64,000 nucleotides of DNA from S010-17 sp036478895. Its GTDB lineage: Bacteria > Bacteroidota > Bacteroidia > Flavobacteriales > Flavobacteriaceae. Location: NCBI GenBank assembly GCA_036478895.1, contig JAZGEV010000011.1, forward strand, positions 29,191-93,190, given 5' to 3'. Shown here in pieces: positions 17,085 through 25,690 of this stretch. Numbering within the stretch: the first letter of the stretch is position 1; each line of letters begins with the position of its first letter. Both the position numbers and the translations under genes were made by a program. The notes under the pieces are model-generated. The model worked only from the letters and a program-made list of their open reading frames with translations, was not told the DNA's origin and made no database searches.

Positions 17085-18959
17085 ATGAGCATATTTCAAA
17101 CAAATTACGATGTAATAGTAGTTGGTGGTGGACACGCAGGAAGTGAAGCTTCTGCAGGTGCTGCAAATATGGGCGCCAAAACCTTGCTCATCACAAAAAG
17201 TCTACAAAATATTGCTCAAATGAGTTGCAATCCAGCAATGGGAGGCATTGCAAAAGGGCAAATTGTGCGTGAAATAGATGCGCTTGGTGGTTATAGTGGC
17301 ATCATTACCGACAAAACTGCCATACAATTTAAAATGCTAAATAAATCCAAAGGTCCTGCAATGTGGTCTCCTAGAGCACAAAGTGATCGAATGCGTTTTG
17401 CAGAAGCTTGGCGTTGGCAATTGGAAAACACAGAAAATTTAGATTTATACGAAGATAGTGTTAATGGATTACTTTTTGAAAATGAAAAAATTATTGGTAT
17501 TAAAACTGTTTTAGGTTTAGAAATAAAAGCAAAAACTGTCATTATTACTGCAGGAACTTTTCTTAATGGACTCATACATATTGGTGATAAAACTTTTGGT
17601 GGTGGACGAGCTGGTGAAAGTGCAACTACAGGAATTACTGAAGATTTAGTAAAAAAAGGGTTTGAATCTGGCAGAATGAAAACAGGAACACCACCACGAG
17701 TGGATGCAAGATCATTGGATTTTTCAAAAATGATTGAACAACCTGGAGATGAAAATCCACTAAAATTTTCTTATTTACAATCCATAAAACCTTTAACAAA
17801 ACAACGTTCTTGTTATATGACGTATACTAGTAAAGAAGTACACGATTTATTACGCGAAGGTTTTGATCGTTCTCCCATGTTTAATGGTAGAATACAAAGT
17901 ATTGGTCCACGTTATTGTCCAAGTATAGAAGATAAAATAGATAGATTTGCAAGTAAAGAACGTCATCAAATGTTTATTGAACCAGAAGGTTGGTTTACAA
18001 ACGAAATATATGTTAATGGTTTTTCTACATCGCTACCAGAAGATGTGCAAGCAAAAGCATTGCGGCAAGTTGCTGGATTTGAAAATGTAAAATTCTTTAG
18101 ATTTGGCTATGCTATTGAATATGATTACTTTCCTCCAACACAATTAAAGTATACCTTAGAAACAAAACTTATAGAAAATTTATACTTTGCTGGACAAATA
18201 AACGGCACAACAGGTTACGAAGAAGCAGCCGCACAAGGCTTAATGGCCGGAATAAATGCTGCTTTAAAAACACAAGAACGTGAGCCATTTATTTTAAATA
18301 GAGACGAAGCTTACATAGGTGTTTTGATTGATGATCTTATCACAAAAGGAACAGAAGAGCCGTACAGGATGTTTACTTCTAGGGCGGAATTTAGAACCTT
18401 ATTAAGACAAGATAATGCAGATATAAGACTTACTGCAAAATCAAATAAAATAGGTTTGGCTTCAGATTTACGACTACAAAGAGTAGAAGAGAAGGTTTCT
18501 AAAACAAATCAATTTTTGAAATTTCTAAAACAAACAAGTATTAAACCCAACGAGATAAATCCTATTTTAGAATCAAAAAAATCAGCTTTGGTTAATCAAT
18601 CTATGAAGATGTATAAATTAGCATCAAGGCCTCAACTAGATTTTACCGATGTGGCAAAATTTAAAAAAGTTGACGAATTTATAAAGGAACAAAACATAGA
18701 TATAGAAATTATAGAACAAACCGAAGTGCAAGTAAAATATGCTGGCTATATTGAAAAAGATATTGCCAATGCAAAAAAATTACAACGTTTAGAAAATGTA
18801 AAAATTCCAAGAGATTTTAATTACAAAGACATAAACATTTCAACGGAAGCTAAACAAAAACTAACAAAAATACAACCAGAAACAATATCTCAAGCAAGTC
18901 GCATTTCAGGTGTTTCTCCAAGTGATATTTCTGTAATGCTTGTTTATTTGGGAGTTTAA
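17085..18959 (+). CDS. mnmG: tRNA uridine-5-carboxymethylaminomethyl modification enzyme MnmG (GidA)
   Basis: A 624-residue FAD enzyme that, with MnmE, modifies U34 of certain tRNAs. The N-terminal dinucleotide fold is clear (DVIVVGGGHAGSEAS), followed by family signatures SCNPAMGGIAKGQIVREIDA, GGGRAGESATTG, MKTGTPPRVD, the C-terminal FAD-binding GQINGTTGYEEAAAQGLMAG and TSRAEFRTLLRQDNAD. Length is full. In many bacteria this gene sits close to the replication origin, which agrees with the flanking parS sites. Confidence 0.98.
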   Translation: MSIFQTNYDVIVVGGGHAGSEASAGAANMGAKTLLITKSLQNIAQMSCNPAMGGIAKGQIVREIDALGGYSGIITDKTAIQFKMLNKSKGPAMWSPRAQSDRMRFAEAWRWQLENTENLDLYEDSVNGLLFENEKIIGIKTVLGLEIKAKTVIITAGTFLNGLIHIGDKTFGGGRAGESATTGITEDLVKKGFESGRMKTGTPPRVDARSLDFSKMIEQPGDENPLKFSYLQSIKPLTKQRSCYMTYTSKEVHDLLREGFDRSPMFNGRIQSIGPRYCPSIEDKIDRFASKERHQMFIEPEGWFTNEIYVNGFSTSLPEDVQAKALRQVAGFENVKFFRFGYAIEYDYFPPTQLKYTLETKLIENLYFAGQINGTTGYEEAAAQGLMAGINAALKTQEREPFILNRDEAYIGVLIDDLITKGTEEPYRMFTSRAEFRTLLRQDNADIRLTAKSNKIGLASDLRLQRVEEKVSKTNQFLKFLKQTSIKPNEINPILESKKSALVNQSMKMYKLASRPQLDFTDVAKFKKVDEFIKEQNIDIEIIEQTEVQVKYAGYIEKDIANAKKLQRLENVKIPRDFNYKDINISTEAKQKLTKIQPETISQASRISGVSPSDISVMLVYLGV

Positions 18960-18965
18960 AGTAAA

Positions 18966-18981
18966 TGTTCCACGTGAAACA
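18966..18981. other. parS-like centromere site 2
   Basis: TGTTCCACGTGAAACA fits the consensus TGTTNCACGTGAAACA exactly. It begins 6 bp after the mnmG stop codon. Confidence 0.88.
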
Positions 18982-19037
18982 TATTTTTTACATTACTACC
19001 TCAACAAGCTAAACTAACAACATAATTGAAAATAATA

Positions 19038-19931
19038 ATGAAAAACGAACTACCTATTTTAGAATGTATTGACCATACTGTTTCACGTGAAACATTTAAA
19101 CTAATACATGAAGTAGAAACAGATATGTTGGTTACCAATCCTCAACCAAAGATTGAAGAATTAGAAAAATATTATGAAAGTAATGATTATATTTCTCACA
19201 CAGATTCTGATAAAACATTACTTGATAGAGTCTATCAAAGTGCAAAAAAATATACTGTAAAAAGAAAAATAAAATTACTTAAAAAAATTATTAAAAATAA
19301 AAAAGAATTACAAATTTTAGATATTGGTGCTGGAACTGGAGATTTTTTAAATGCGTGTAAAAATGAAAATTGGAAAGTTGTAGGCGTAGAGCCAAATAAA
19401 AAAGCACGTGTTTTAGCAAAATCAAAACTGGGTATTTTAAAACCAAACACTTTAACTTATAATGATTTTGATCCTAAAATTTATGATTCCTTAAATGACA
19501 TTGAAACTAATACAAAATTTGATATTATAACATTATGGCATGTATTAGAGCACGTTCCAGATCTTGAAAACTATATTAAAAAATTACAAAATCTATTAAT
19601 GGAACATGGTACTTTAATTATTGCTGTGCCAAATTATAAAAGTTACGATGCAAAACATTATGGTAAATTTTGGGCTGCTTATGATGTGCCAAGACATCTT
19701 TGGCATTTTTCAAAAAAAACAATTACGTATTTATTTAATAAAGAAAACATGGTTGTCACTAAAACACTTCCAATGAAACTAGATTCTTATTATGTGAGTC
19801 TGCTTTCAGAAAAATATAAAACGGGGAAAAGCAACCCAGTTAAAGCTTTTTTTATAGGATTACTATCAAATTTAAAAGCCATCCGTACAAAAGAGTATTC
19901 TTCACTAATATATTTAATTAAAAACAAGTAA
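19038..19931 (+). CDS. Class I SAM-dependent methyltransferase
   Basis: Start set at the ATG at 19038; a TTG four codons upstream in frame is the alternative. The 298-residue protein has motif I ILDIGAGTGDF, the acidic residue after strand 2 (VVGVEPNKKA) and the LWHVLEHVPD post-I motif typical of Methyltransf_11/23-type enzymes. The N-terminal segment (ECIDHTVSRETF) carries, in its own codons, a perfect parS site. Substrate unknown; similar genes follow mnmG in other Flavobacteriia, as far as I recall. Confidence 0.87.
   Translation: MKNELPILECIDHTVSRETFKLIHEVETDMLVTNPQPKIEELEKYYESNDYISHTDSDKTLLDRVYQSAKKYTVKRKIKLLKKIIKNKKELQILDIGAGTGDFLNACKNENWKVVGVEPNKKARVLAKSKLGILKPNTLTYNDFDPKIYDSLNDIETNTKFDIITLWHVLEHVPDLENYIKKLQNLLMEHGTLIIAVPNYKSYDAKHYGKFWAAYDVPRHLWHFSKKTITYLFNKENMVVTKTLPMKLDSYYVSLLSEKYKTGKSNPVKAFFIGLLSNLKAIRTKEYSSLIYLIKNK
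19079..19094. other. parS-like centromere site 3, inside a coding sequence
   Basis: TGTTTCACGTGAAACA is a perfect 16-bp palindrome and an exact match to parS. It lies within the methyltransferase gene, encoding its VSRET segment, 98 bp from site 2. Confidence 0.88.
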
Positions 19932-19945
19932 AATCAATTAATAAC

Positions 19946-20081
19946 GCACTTTTAAACATTATCTCATAAGTTTAATAGAAGATAAGGTGTTTATTTTAAA
20001 AGTGCTTACAAGAGCATTTATGAGGCTTGTTTTAAATAGATAATACTTATGTGTTTTATTATTACTATAAATAAAACACAT
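19946..20081. other. Two stem-loops in the methyltransferase-rluF gap
   Basis: GCACTTTTAAA (19946-19956) pairs with TTTAAAAGTGC (19995-20005), with a continuing inner stem TTATC/GATAA. ATGTGTTTTATT (20049-20060) pairs with AATAAAACACAT (20070-20081) around a 9-nt loop. Neither is followed by a clear T-run on the plus strand. They could be terminators for the methyltransferase mRNA, or a structured RNA. Confidence 0.5.
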
Positions 20082-20141
20082 ATTAATAATCGAAGAAATA
20101 ATTTAGAAATAAATACTTATAATTTTTAAAATTAGTTCGAG

Positions 20142-20149
20142 TATCTTTG
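20142..20149 (+). promoter_or_regulatory. Putative -7 box (TATCTTTG) of rluF
   Basis: TAnnTTTG match 19 nt ahead of the rluF ATG, a typical leader length. No clear -33 TTTG. Confidence 0.45.
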
Positions 20150-20168
20150 TAACATAATTTAGTGTAAA

Positions 20169-20894
20169 ATGGAAAAAACAAGAATTAATAAATTTTTAAG
20201 TGAAGCTGGTTATTGTTCTCGAAGAGCAGCAGATAAATTAATTGAAGCACGACGTGTTACCATAAATGGTAAAGTTCCAGAAATGGGAACAAAAGTAACT
20301 GCTAATGATGAGGTACATGTTGATGGAAAACTTATTACAAAAAATAATGATGAACTTGTATATATTGCATTTAACAAACCTGTAGGAATTGTTTGTACTA
20401 CAGACACGCGAGTGGAAGAAGATAATATAATAGATTATATAAATTATCACAAACGTATTTTTCCTATTGGGCGATTAGATAAACCAAGTGAAGGTTTAAT
20501 TTTTTTAACTAACGATGGTGATATTGTAAATAAAATCTTACGAGCACGTAACAATCACGAAAAAGAATATTTGGTCACCGTTAATAAAAGTATATCTACT
20601 GAGTTTATAAAAAAAATGAGTGCTGGTGTGGAAATTTTGGATACAATAACACGCAATTGTTATGTAGAGCAAGTCAATCAAAAAACATTTAAAATTATAC
20701 TTACACAAGGTTTAAACCGTCAAATACGCCGTATGTGTGAAGCTTTAGATTATAGGGTTAGAACTTTACAAAGAACTCGTATTATGAATATTTCGCTCGA
20801 TGTGCCTGTTGGAGAATGGCGTGATATTACCAAAGAAGAGTTGATAGAAATTAATAAAATGGTTGAAAATTCTGCTAAAACTTATGATAAATAA
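20169..20894 (+). CDS. rluF: 23S rRNA pseudouridine synthase RluF
   Basis: A 241-residue RsuA/RluB/RluE/RluF-family enzyme. Residues 1-60 are an S4 RNA-binding domain (RINKFLSEAGYCSRRAADKLI); the catalytic part has FPIGRLDKPSEGLIFLTNDGD with the catalytic Asp, and the family motif LTQGLNRQIRRMCEALDY, which is characteristic of RluF rather than RluB. It would modify U2604 (E. coli numbering) of 23S rRNA. Its last 13 bp overlap the end of the convergent ABC ATPase gene. Confidence 0.93.
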   Translation: MEKTRINKFLSEAGYCSRRAADKLIEARRVTINGKVPEMGTKVTANDEVHVDGKLITKNNDELVYIAFNKPVGIVCTTDTRVEEDNIIDYINYHKRIFPIGRLDKPSEGLIFLTNDGDIVNKILRARNNHEKEYLVTVNKSISTEFIKKMSAGVEILDTITRNCYVEQVNQKTFKIILTQGLNRQIRRMCEALDYRVRTLQRTRIMNISLDVPVGEWRDITKEELIEINKMVENSAKTYDK

Positions 20895-21538
20895 GCTTCT
20901 TTTTTTAAATCGTTAGAGTCTTCAATTTTAATAATCTCACTATTTTTTATCAGAATATTTCGAGTTGATATTTGCAACACATCTTCATAATAATGATCTG
21001 TTATTATAATTCCTTTTGTTTTGCTGCTTTTTAGTATTAGTGCTTTTATACGTTCTTTTTGTAAAGGATCTATCATAGAAAAAGGCTCATCTAGCAATAA
21101 AAACGGATGTGGTAAATAACAAATAATGAATACTTCAAGATATTTTAATTCGCCTAAGGATAATTCAACTATTTTTTTATTTAGTAAGGTTGAAATAAGC
21201 GTATCATTTCTTACTATTTCAAGTTGTTTGATAGCATCGGAAAAGAATAAATCAATAATTTGAAAAACTTTTAATTTTTTAGAAAAAAAGTTATGCTGTG
21301 GCAAATAGGCTATTTTTAAGGATTCAATAGAATTTAAAATAGGAATAGCGTTTACAAATAGTTTAGAATTGGAAGATTTTACTAAACCAAATACAATCTT
21401 TAAAAAAGTGGATTTACCTGAACCATTGTTACCAAACATGCCAATGATATCACCTGTTTTGCAAGATAAATTAACAGCGTATAATATTCTTTTTTTACCA
21501 TAAGATTTAGAGACGTTATGTAATTCTAGGACATTCAA
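20882..21538 (-). CDS. ABC transporter ATP-binding protein (atypical)
   Basis: A 218-residue ATPase. Walker A (GMFGNNGSGKST) and Walker B with catalytic Glu (PFLLLDEPFSMID) are intact, as is the switch His (IIITDHYYED). The signature is LSLGE instead of LSGGQ. The start is TTG at 21536-21538, directly after the stop of the upstream membrane-protein gene (TAA-TTG), so translation is probably coupled. The partner permease is presumably the small protein at 21539-21862, too small for a classical permease. It overlaps rluF by 13 bp at the 3' end. Substrate unknown. Confidence 0.85.
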   Translation of the reverse strand: MNVLELHNVSKSYGKKRILYAVNLSCKTGDIIGMFGNNGSGKSTFLKIVFGLVKSSNSKLFVNAIPILNSIESLKIAYLPQHNFFSKKLKVFQIIDLFFSDAIKQLEIVRNDTLISTLLNKKIVELSLGELKYLEVFIICYLPHPFLLLDEPFSMIDPLQKERIKALILKSSKTKGIIITDHYYEDVLQISTRNILIKNSEIIKIEDSNDLKKEAYLS

Positions 21539-21862
21539 TTAAAAAATGAGAAAAAGTAAAATGAATGGTAAAATAAGTATGCTATTAAAAAAGTATGCCG
21601 CTTTAAATAAATTAAATTTAGTAATTCCCAAATTGTAATACATATAGTATTCTTCATTTTTAAAATACTTATAAAAAAACAAAGAAAAAATAAAACCAAT
21701 TGTAGGATAAATAAAAAACCAGTTATTAAATCCTAAAAATAAACATACAACACTAGTTATCATAATGTTATAAATAAATATTTCGTAACAATATTTTTTA
21801 AGTGCGTTAAAATTCATATTCAAAAATAAGATAATTGAAAATGCTTTTAAAAAAATTAGCAC
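21539..21862 (-). CDS. Small membrane protein coupled to an ABC ATPase
   Basis: 107 residues with about three hydrophobic helices (1-15, 30-63 with a possible turn, 85-107) and no recognised family. The ATG at 21815-21817 would give a shorter 92-residue product starting MNFNALKKYCYEI, and would be equally credible. The gene stops exactly where the ABC ATPase starts, arguing that the two products work together, for instance as the membrane part of a minimal or multi-gene exporter. Function not known. Confidence 0.6.
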   Translation of the reverse strand: MLIFLKAFSIILFLNMNFNALKKYCYEIFIYNIMITSVVCLFLGFNNWFFIYPTIGFIFSLFFYKYFKNEEYYMYYNLGITKFNLFKAAYFFNSILILPFILLFLIF

Positions 21863-21912
21863 AATTTAACATACTTATAGAATCTGTTTAATAATAAGAT
21901 GTAAAAATCGAG

Positions 21913-21920
21913 TATTTTTG
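21913..21920 (+). promoter_or_regulatory. Putative -7 box (TATTTTTG) of the thioesterase gene
   Basis: TAnnTTTG match ending 10 nt before the ATG at 21931. No -33 element recognised. Confidence 0.4.
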
Positions 21921-21930
21921 TAAAAAAAAG

Positions 21931-22440
21931 ATGACTACAAAAACATCCAAAGAATCGCTTACAATATTAACCGATATGGTTTTACCAGGTGAAACAAATG
22001 CCTTAAATAACCTTTTTGGAGGTGAAATTTTAGCACGTATGGATCGCGCATCTAGCATATCGGCTCAACGACATTCTAGAAGAATTGTGGTTACTGCATC
22101 GGTAAATCATGTGGCTTTTACAAAGGCAGTTCCTGTTGGTTCTGTGGTTACAATAGAATCAAAAGTGTCACGTGCTTTCAACAGTTCTATGGAGATTTTT
22201 GTTGATGTTTGGATTGAAGATAGAGAATCTCAAGAACGGACAAAAGTAAACGAAGGAATTTATACGTTTGTAGCTGTAGATCGTACTGGATCTCCCGTAA
22301 AAGTGCCACAAATAAAACCAGAAACAGCCTTAGAAAAAGAGCGTTATGAAGGTGCTTTACGAAGAAAACAATTGAGTTTATTACTATCAGGTAAAATAAA
22401 ACCTAGTGAAGCTACAGAGCTGAAAGCCTTATTTGAATAA
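21931..22440 (+). CDS. Acyl-CoA thioesterase (hotdog fold)
   Basis: A 169-residue YciA/ACOT-type thioesterase hydrolysing acyl-CoA in the cytoplasm. The hotdog signature is near the N-terminus (VLPGETNALNNLFGGEILARMD), with the conserved Asn and Gly-Gly, then VTASVNHVAFTKAVPVGSVV and an IYTFVAVD strand. A C-terminal tail of about 40 residues (ALRRKQLSLL) extends the fold. Stand-alone gene with its own probable promoter. Confidence 0.9.
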   Translation: MTTKTSKESLTILTDMVLPGETNALNNLFGGEILARMDRASSISAQRHSRRIVVTASVNHVAFTKAVPVGSVVTIESKVSRAFNSSMEIFVDVWIEDRESQERTKVNEGIYTFVAVDRTGSPVKVPQIKPETALEKERYEGALRRKQLSLLLSGKIKPSEATELKALFE

Positions 22441-22444
22441 GAAA

Positions 22445-22490
22445 GAATCTGAAACCTCTGAAACGAGTTCAGGGCAGGCAAGTTCAGATT
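22445..22490. repeat. Dispersed TGAAAC/GTTCAG inverted repeat
   Basis: AATCTGAAAC (22446 on) and GTTCAGATT (ending 22490) form the arms of a degenerate palindrome with inner GAGTTCAGG/CAAGTTCAG repeats. A related motif (TTCTGAACTTGTTTCAGAA) is at 56157-56175. Confidence 0.5.
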
Positions 22491-22675
22491 AACGTGTAAA
22501 TACATTAACTAAAATGTGGAAATAGAACCTTGAACAACATCAAGATTGATGAACTAAATAAGGTATTAGAATCTTTAATAAAAAATGAAATTAATTATTA
22601 AGATTATAAGCAGAAATTTGTTAATACTTTTCTATTTTTGATTCTATTAGCTTTCAAAATGATGTTACAAAATGA

Positions 22676-22683
22676 TATATTTG
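22676..22683 (+). promoter_or_regulatory. Putative -7 box (TATATTTG) of mutS
   Basis: TAnnTTTG match 19 nt before the mutS ATG. A second match (TATTTTTG, 22633-22640) is further upstream. Confidence 0.4.
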
Positions 22684-22702
22684 TAATTCATAAAACTATA
22701 CA

Positions 22703-25309
22703 ATGGCCAAACCAAAAAGAGTAACGCCTTTAATGAAACAATACAACGCAATTAAGGTGAAATATCCCGATGCGATGTTACTTTTTAGAGTAGGCGATTT
22801 CTACGAAACCTTTGGTGAAGATGCAAAAAAAGCAGCCAAAATATTAAACATTACCTTAACAAAACGTGGCGCAGGATCGGATAGTGAAACGGCTTTGGCT
22901 GGGTTTCCACATCACTCTATAAACACGTATTTACCTAAATTGGTGAAAGCTGGTTTGCGTGTGGCTATTTGCGATCAACTGGAAGATCCAAAACAAACCA
23001 AAACCATTGTAAAACGTGGCGTAACCGAATTAGTCACTCCTGGAGTTGCATTAAATGCCGATATTTTACAAGCCAAGAGTAATAATTTTTTAGCCGCAAT
23101 TCATTTTTCAAAAAAGCAACAAATTGGTGTTTCGTTTTTAGATATTTCTACAGGTGAATTCTTAACATCGCAAGGCAATGCAGAATATATAGACAAGTTA
23201 TTGCAAAATTTTAAACCTAGCGAAATATTAGTACAAAAACAGTTTAAAAAACGCTTTTCGGATTCGTTTGGAGATCGGTTTCAAACCTTCTATTTGGACG
23301 ATTGGGTTTTTCAAACCGATTATGCTAATGAGACTTTAAACGATCATTTTAACATAAAATCACTGAAAGGTTTTGGAATTGATGATCTGGATTATGGTGT
23401 TATATCGGCTGGCGTAATTTTGTATTATTTGTCCGAAACCCAACATCACAAATTAGCTCACATTACTGCTATTAAACGTATAGTTGCCGATGATTTTATT
23501 TGGATGGACCGCTTTACAATTCGTAATTTAGAACTGTATTATTCAACAGCCGATGAAGCCGTAACTTTACTTGATGTGATTGATAATACCATTTCACCAA
23601 TGGGCGGACGTTTATTAAAACGTTGGCTGGCTTTGCCTTTAAAAAACATAAAAGCCATTCAAAATCGTCATGAAGTGGTGAAATATTTAATTGATGAAAC
23701 TGCTTTTTATAAAACGGCAAGCTATCAAATAAATCAGATAAGTGATATTGAGCGTCTTATTTCTAAAGTAGCAACGGGAAAAATAAATCCACGTGACGTA
23801 GTACTTTTAAAAGATTCGCTTAAAGCCATTTTACCCATTAAAGAAGCTGCAATGTTAAGTAAAAATAAAGCCTTAGCAGATTTGGGTAAACAATTACATA
23901 CCTGTAGTGATTTAATTGCAGAAATTTCGCGTGTTTTAAATGCCAATTCTCCTGTACATATTTCAAAAGGCAATGCTATTGCAAGTGGTGTCAATAAAGA
24001 ACTCGATGAGTTGCGAGGCATCTCTAATTCTGGCAAAGACTATTTGGATAAAATGCTGCAACGCGAAACCGAACGTACCGGAATTACATCACTAAAAATT
24101 GCATCTAATAACGTTTTTGGATACTATATAGAAGTTAGAAATCGTTTTAAGGATCAAGTGCCCGAAGAATGGATTAGAAAGCAAACCTTAGTATCTGCCG
24201 AACGTTATATTACTGAAGAATTAAAAGAATACGAAGCCAAAATTTTAGGTGCCGAAGAGAAAATTAGTGCCTTAGAATTTGACTTATTTCAAGACTTATT
24301 ACACTTTTTAATTAAGTATTTATTACCTGTTCAAAAAAATGCACAGCTCATAGCTAAGTTAGATTGCTTGTGTTCCTTTGCAAAAACTGCCGTCGATAAT
24401 AATTACACACGACCAATTATGGATGAATCTACCGATTTGGAAATTAAAAATGGAAGGCATCCTGTTATCGAAAAACAATTACCAATTGGTGAAGAATATA
24501 TTGCAAACGATGTGGTTTTAAACCGAAATCAACAGCAAATAATAATGATTACTGGTCCAAATATGAGTGGTAAGTCAGCTATTTTAAGACAAACAGCTTT
24601 AATTGTTTTATTGGCGCAAATGGGTTCTTATGTGCCTGCTCAAAATGCAAGAATTGGTGTAGTTGATAAAATTTTTACACGAGTTGGCGCTAGTGATAAT
24701 ATTTCTATGGGCGAATCTACTTTTATGGTAGAAATGAATGAAACGGCAAGTATTTTGAATAATTTATCAGATAGAAGTTTAATTTTACTAGATGAAATTG
24801 GAAGAGGAACAAGTACTTATGATGGGATTTCTATTGCTTGGGCAATCGCCGAATATCTACACGAACATCCAACAAAAGCCAAAACATTATTCGCCACGCA
24901 TTATCATGAATTAAACGATATGACCGAAACGTTTAAACGCATTAAAAACTTTAATGTATCGGTAAAAGAATTGAAAGATAATGTGATTTTCTTACGTAAA
25001 TTAGTGCCTGGTGGAAGCGAGCATAGTTTTGGTATTCACGTAGCAAAATTGGCTGGAATGCCAACTTTAGTCATTCATAAAGCAAATAAAATATTAAAGC
25101 GTTTAGAAAAAAGTCATTCTTCTGATGAGATAAAAGAAAAATTAAAAACAGCTGCAACGGAAGATGTTCAGCTTAGTTTTTTTAAATTGGATGATCCGCT
25201 ATTGGAAAATATAAAGGAGGAATTAATAGCAATAGATGTAAATACCTTAACGCCTATTGAAGCTTTAATGAAATTAAACGAAATTAAACGTATGCTTGGT
25301 GAAAAATGA
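22703..25309 (+). CDS. mutS: DNA mismatch repair protein MutS
   Basis: An 868-residue MutS1. Domain I carries the mismatch-probing motif RVGDFYETFGEDA; the ATPase has Walker A TGPNMSGKSAILRQ, the SMGESTFMVEMNE segment, Walker B LILLDEIGRGTSTYDG and LFATHYHEL. Length is typical of full MutS1, so it should bind mismatches and recruit MutL. No MutL gene is in the window. Monocistronic by context. Confidence 0.98.
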   Translation: MAKPKRVTPLMKQYNAIKVKYPDAMLLFRVGDFYETFGEDAKKAAKILNITLTKRGAGSDSETALAGFPHHSINTYLPKLVKAGLRVAICDQLEDPKQTKTIVKRGVTELVTPGVALNADILQAKSNNFLAAIHFSKKQQIGVSFLDISTGEFLTSQGNAEYIDKLLQNFKPSEILVQKQFKKRFSDSFGDRFQTFYLDDWVFQTDYANETLNDHFNIKSLKGFGIDDLDYGVISAGVILYYLSETQHHKLAHITAIKRIVADDFIWMDRFTIRNLELYYSTADEAVTLLDVIDNTISPMGGRLLKRWLALPLKNIKAIQNRHEVVKYLIDETAFYKTASYQINQISDIERLISKVATGKINPRDVVLLKDSLKAILPIKEAAMLSKNKALADLGKQLHTCSDLIAEISRVLNANSPVHISKGNAIASGVNKELDELRGISNSGKDYLDKMLQRETERTGITSLKIASNNVFGYYIEVRNRFKDQVPEEWIRKQTLVSAERYITEELKEYEAKILGAEEKISALEFDLFQDLLHFLIKYLLPVQKNAQLIAKLDCLCSFAKTAVDNNYTRPIMDESTDLEIKNGRHPVIEKQLPIGEEYIANDVVLNRNQQQIIMITGPNMSGKSAILRQTALIVLLAQMGSYVPAQNARIGVVDKIFTRVGASDNISMGESTFMVEMNETASILNNLSDRSLILLDEIGRGTSTYDGISIAWAIAEYLHEHPTKAKTLFATHYHELNDMTETFKRIKNFNVSVKELKDNVIFLRKLVPGGSEHSFGIHVAKLAGMPTLVIHKANKILKRLEKSHSSDEIKEKLKTAATEDVQLSFFKLDDPLLENIKEELIAIDVNTLTPIEALMKLNEIKRMLGEK

Positions 25310-25324
25310 TGGTTGTAAGACACT

Positions 25325-25341
25325 AGATCGCTTTGCTGAAG
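25325..25341. repeat. Dispersed GATCGCTTTGCT-type repeat
   Basis: AGATCGCTTTGCTGAAG follows ACACT; a degenerate copy of the GACCGCTTCGCT repeat found at 8119, 31403 and 32483. Confidence 0.45.
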
Positions 25342-25385
25342 TAGAAATCAAGACAAAATTAAAGTCTCTTAGTTTTAATAAAAAA

Positions 25386-25661
25386 TTACTGCACAAAAAC
25401 AGCTGTTCCAGTTATAGACACTACAGTTTGGTAACGTTGTTCTAAAAACTCAATATCTACTTTAATTCCAATAATTGCATTGGCTTTTAAATTGGCTGCG
25501 TGTTGTTTTATTTGCTGAAAAGCTTCTTCTTTTGCATTTCCAATATTGGCTTCTAAATCGTCTTTCCAAACGGATTGTTTGTTGGTAGAAACCCCTGTAA
25601 CGATGCCTAAATAATCGGCTATTTTAAAACCTTCAATTGAATTGGATGTTGTTAATATCAT
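25386..25661 (-). CDS. YbjQ family protein (UPF0145)
   Basis: A 91-residue YbjQ/UPF0145 protein: ILTTSNSIEGFKIADYLGIV at the N-terminus, GNAKEEAFQQIKQHAANLKA and the family-typical NAIIGIKVDIE. These form small pentameric, heavy-metal-binding-like folds, function unproven. It lies 29 bp downstream of the hemolysin III gene on the same strand and may be cotranscribed. Confidence 0.88.
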   Translation of the reverse strand: MILTTSNSIEGFKIADYLGIVTGVSTNKQSVWKDDLEANIGNAKEEAFQQIKQHAANLKANAIIGIKVDIEFLEQRYQTVVSITGTAVFVQ

Positions 25662-25690
25662 TGATTTTTATTTTTGGTGAAAATACAAAA

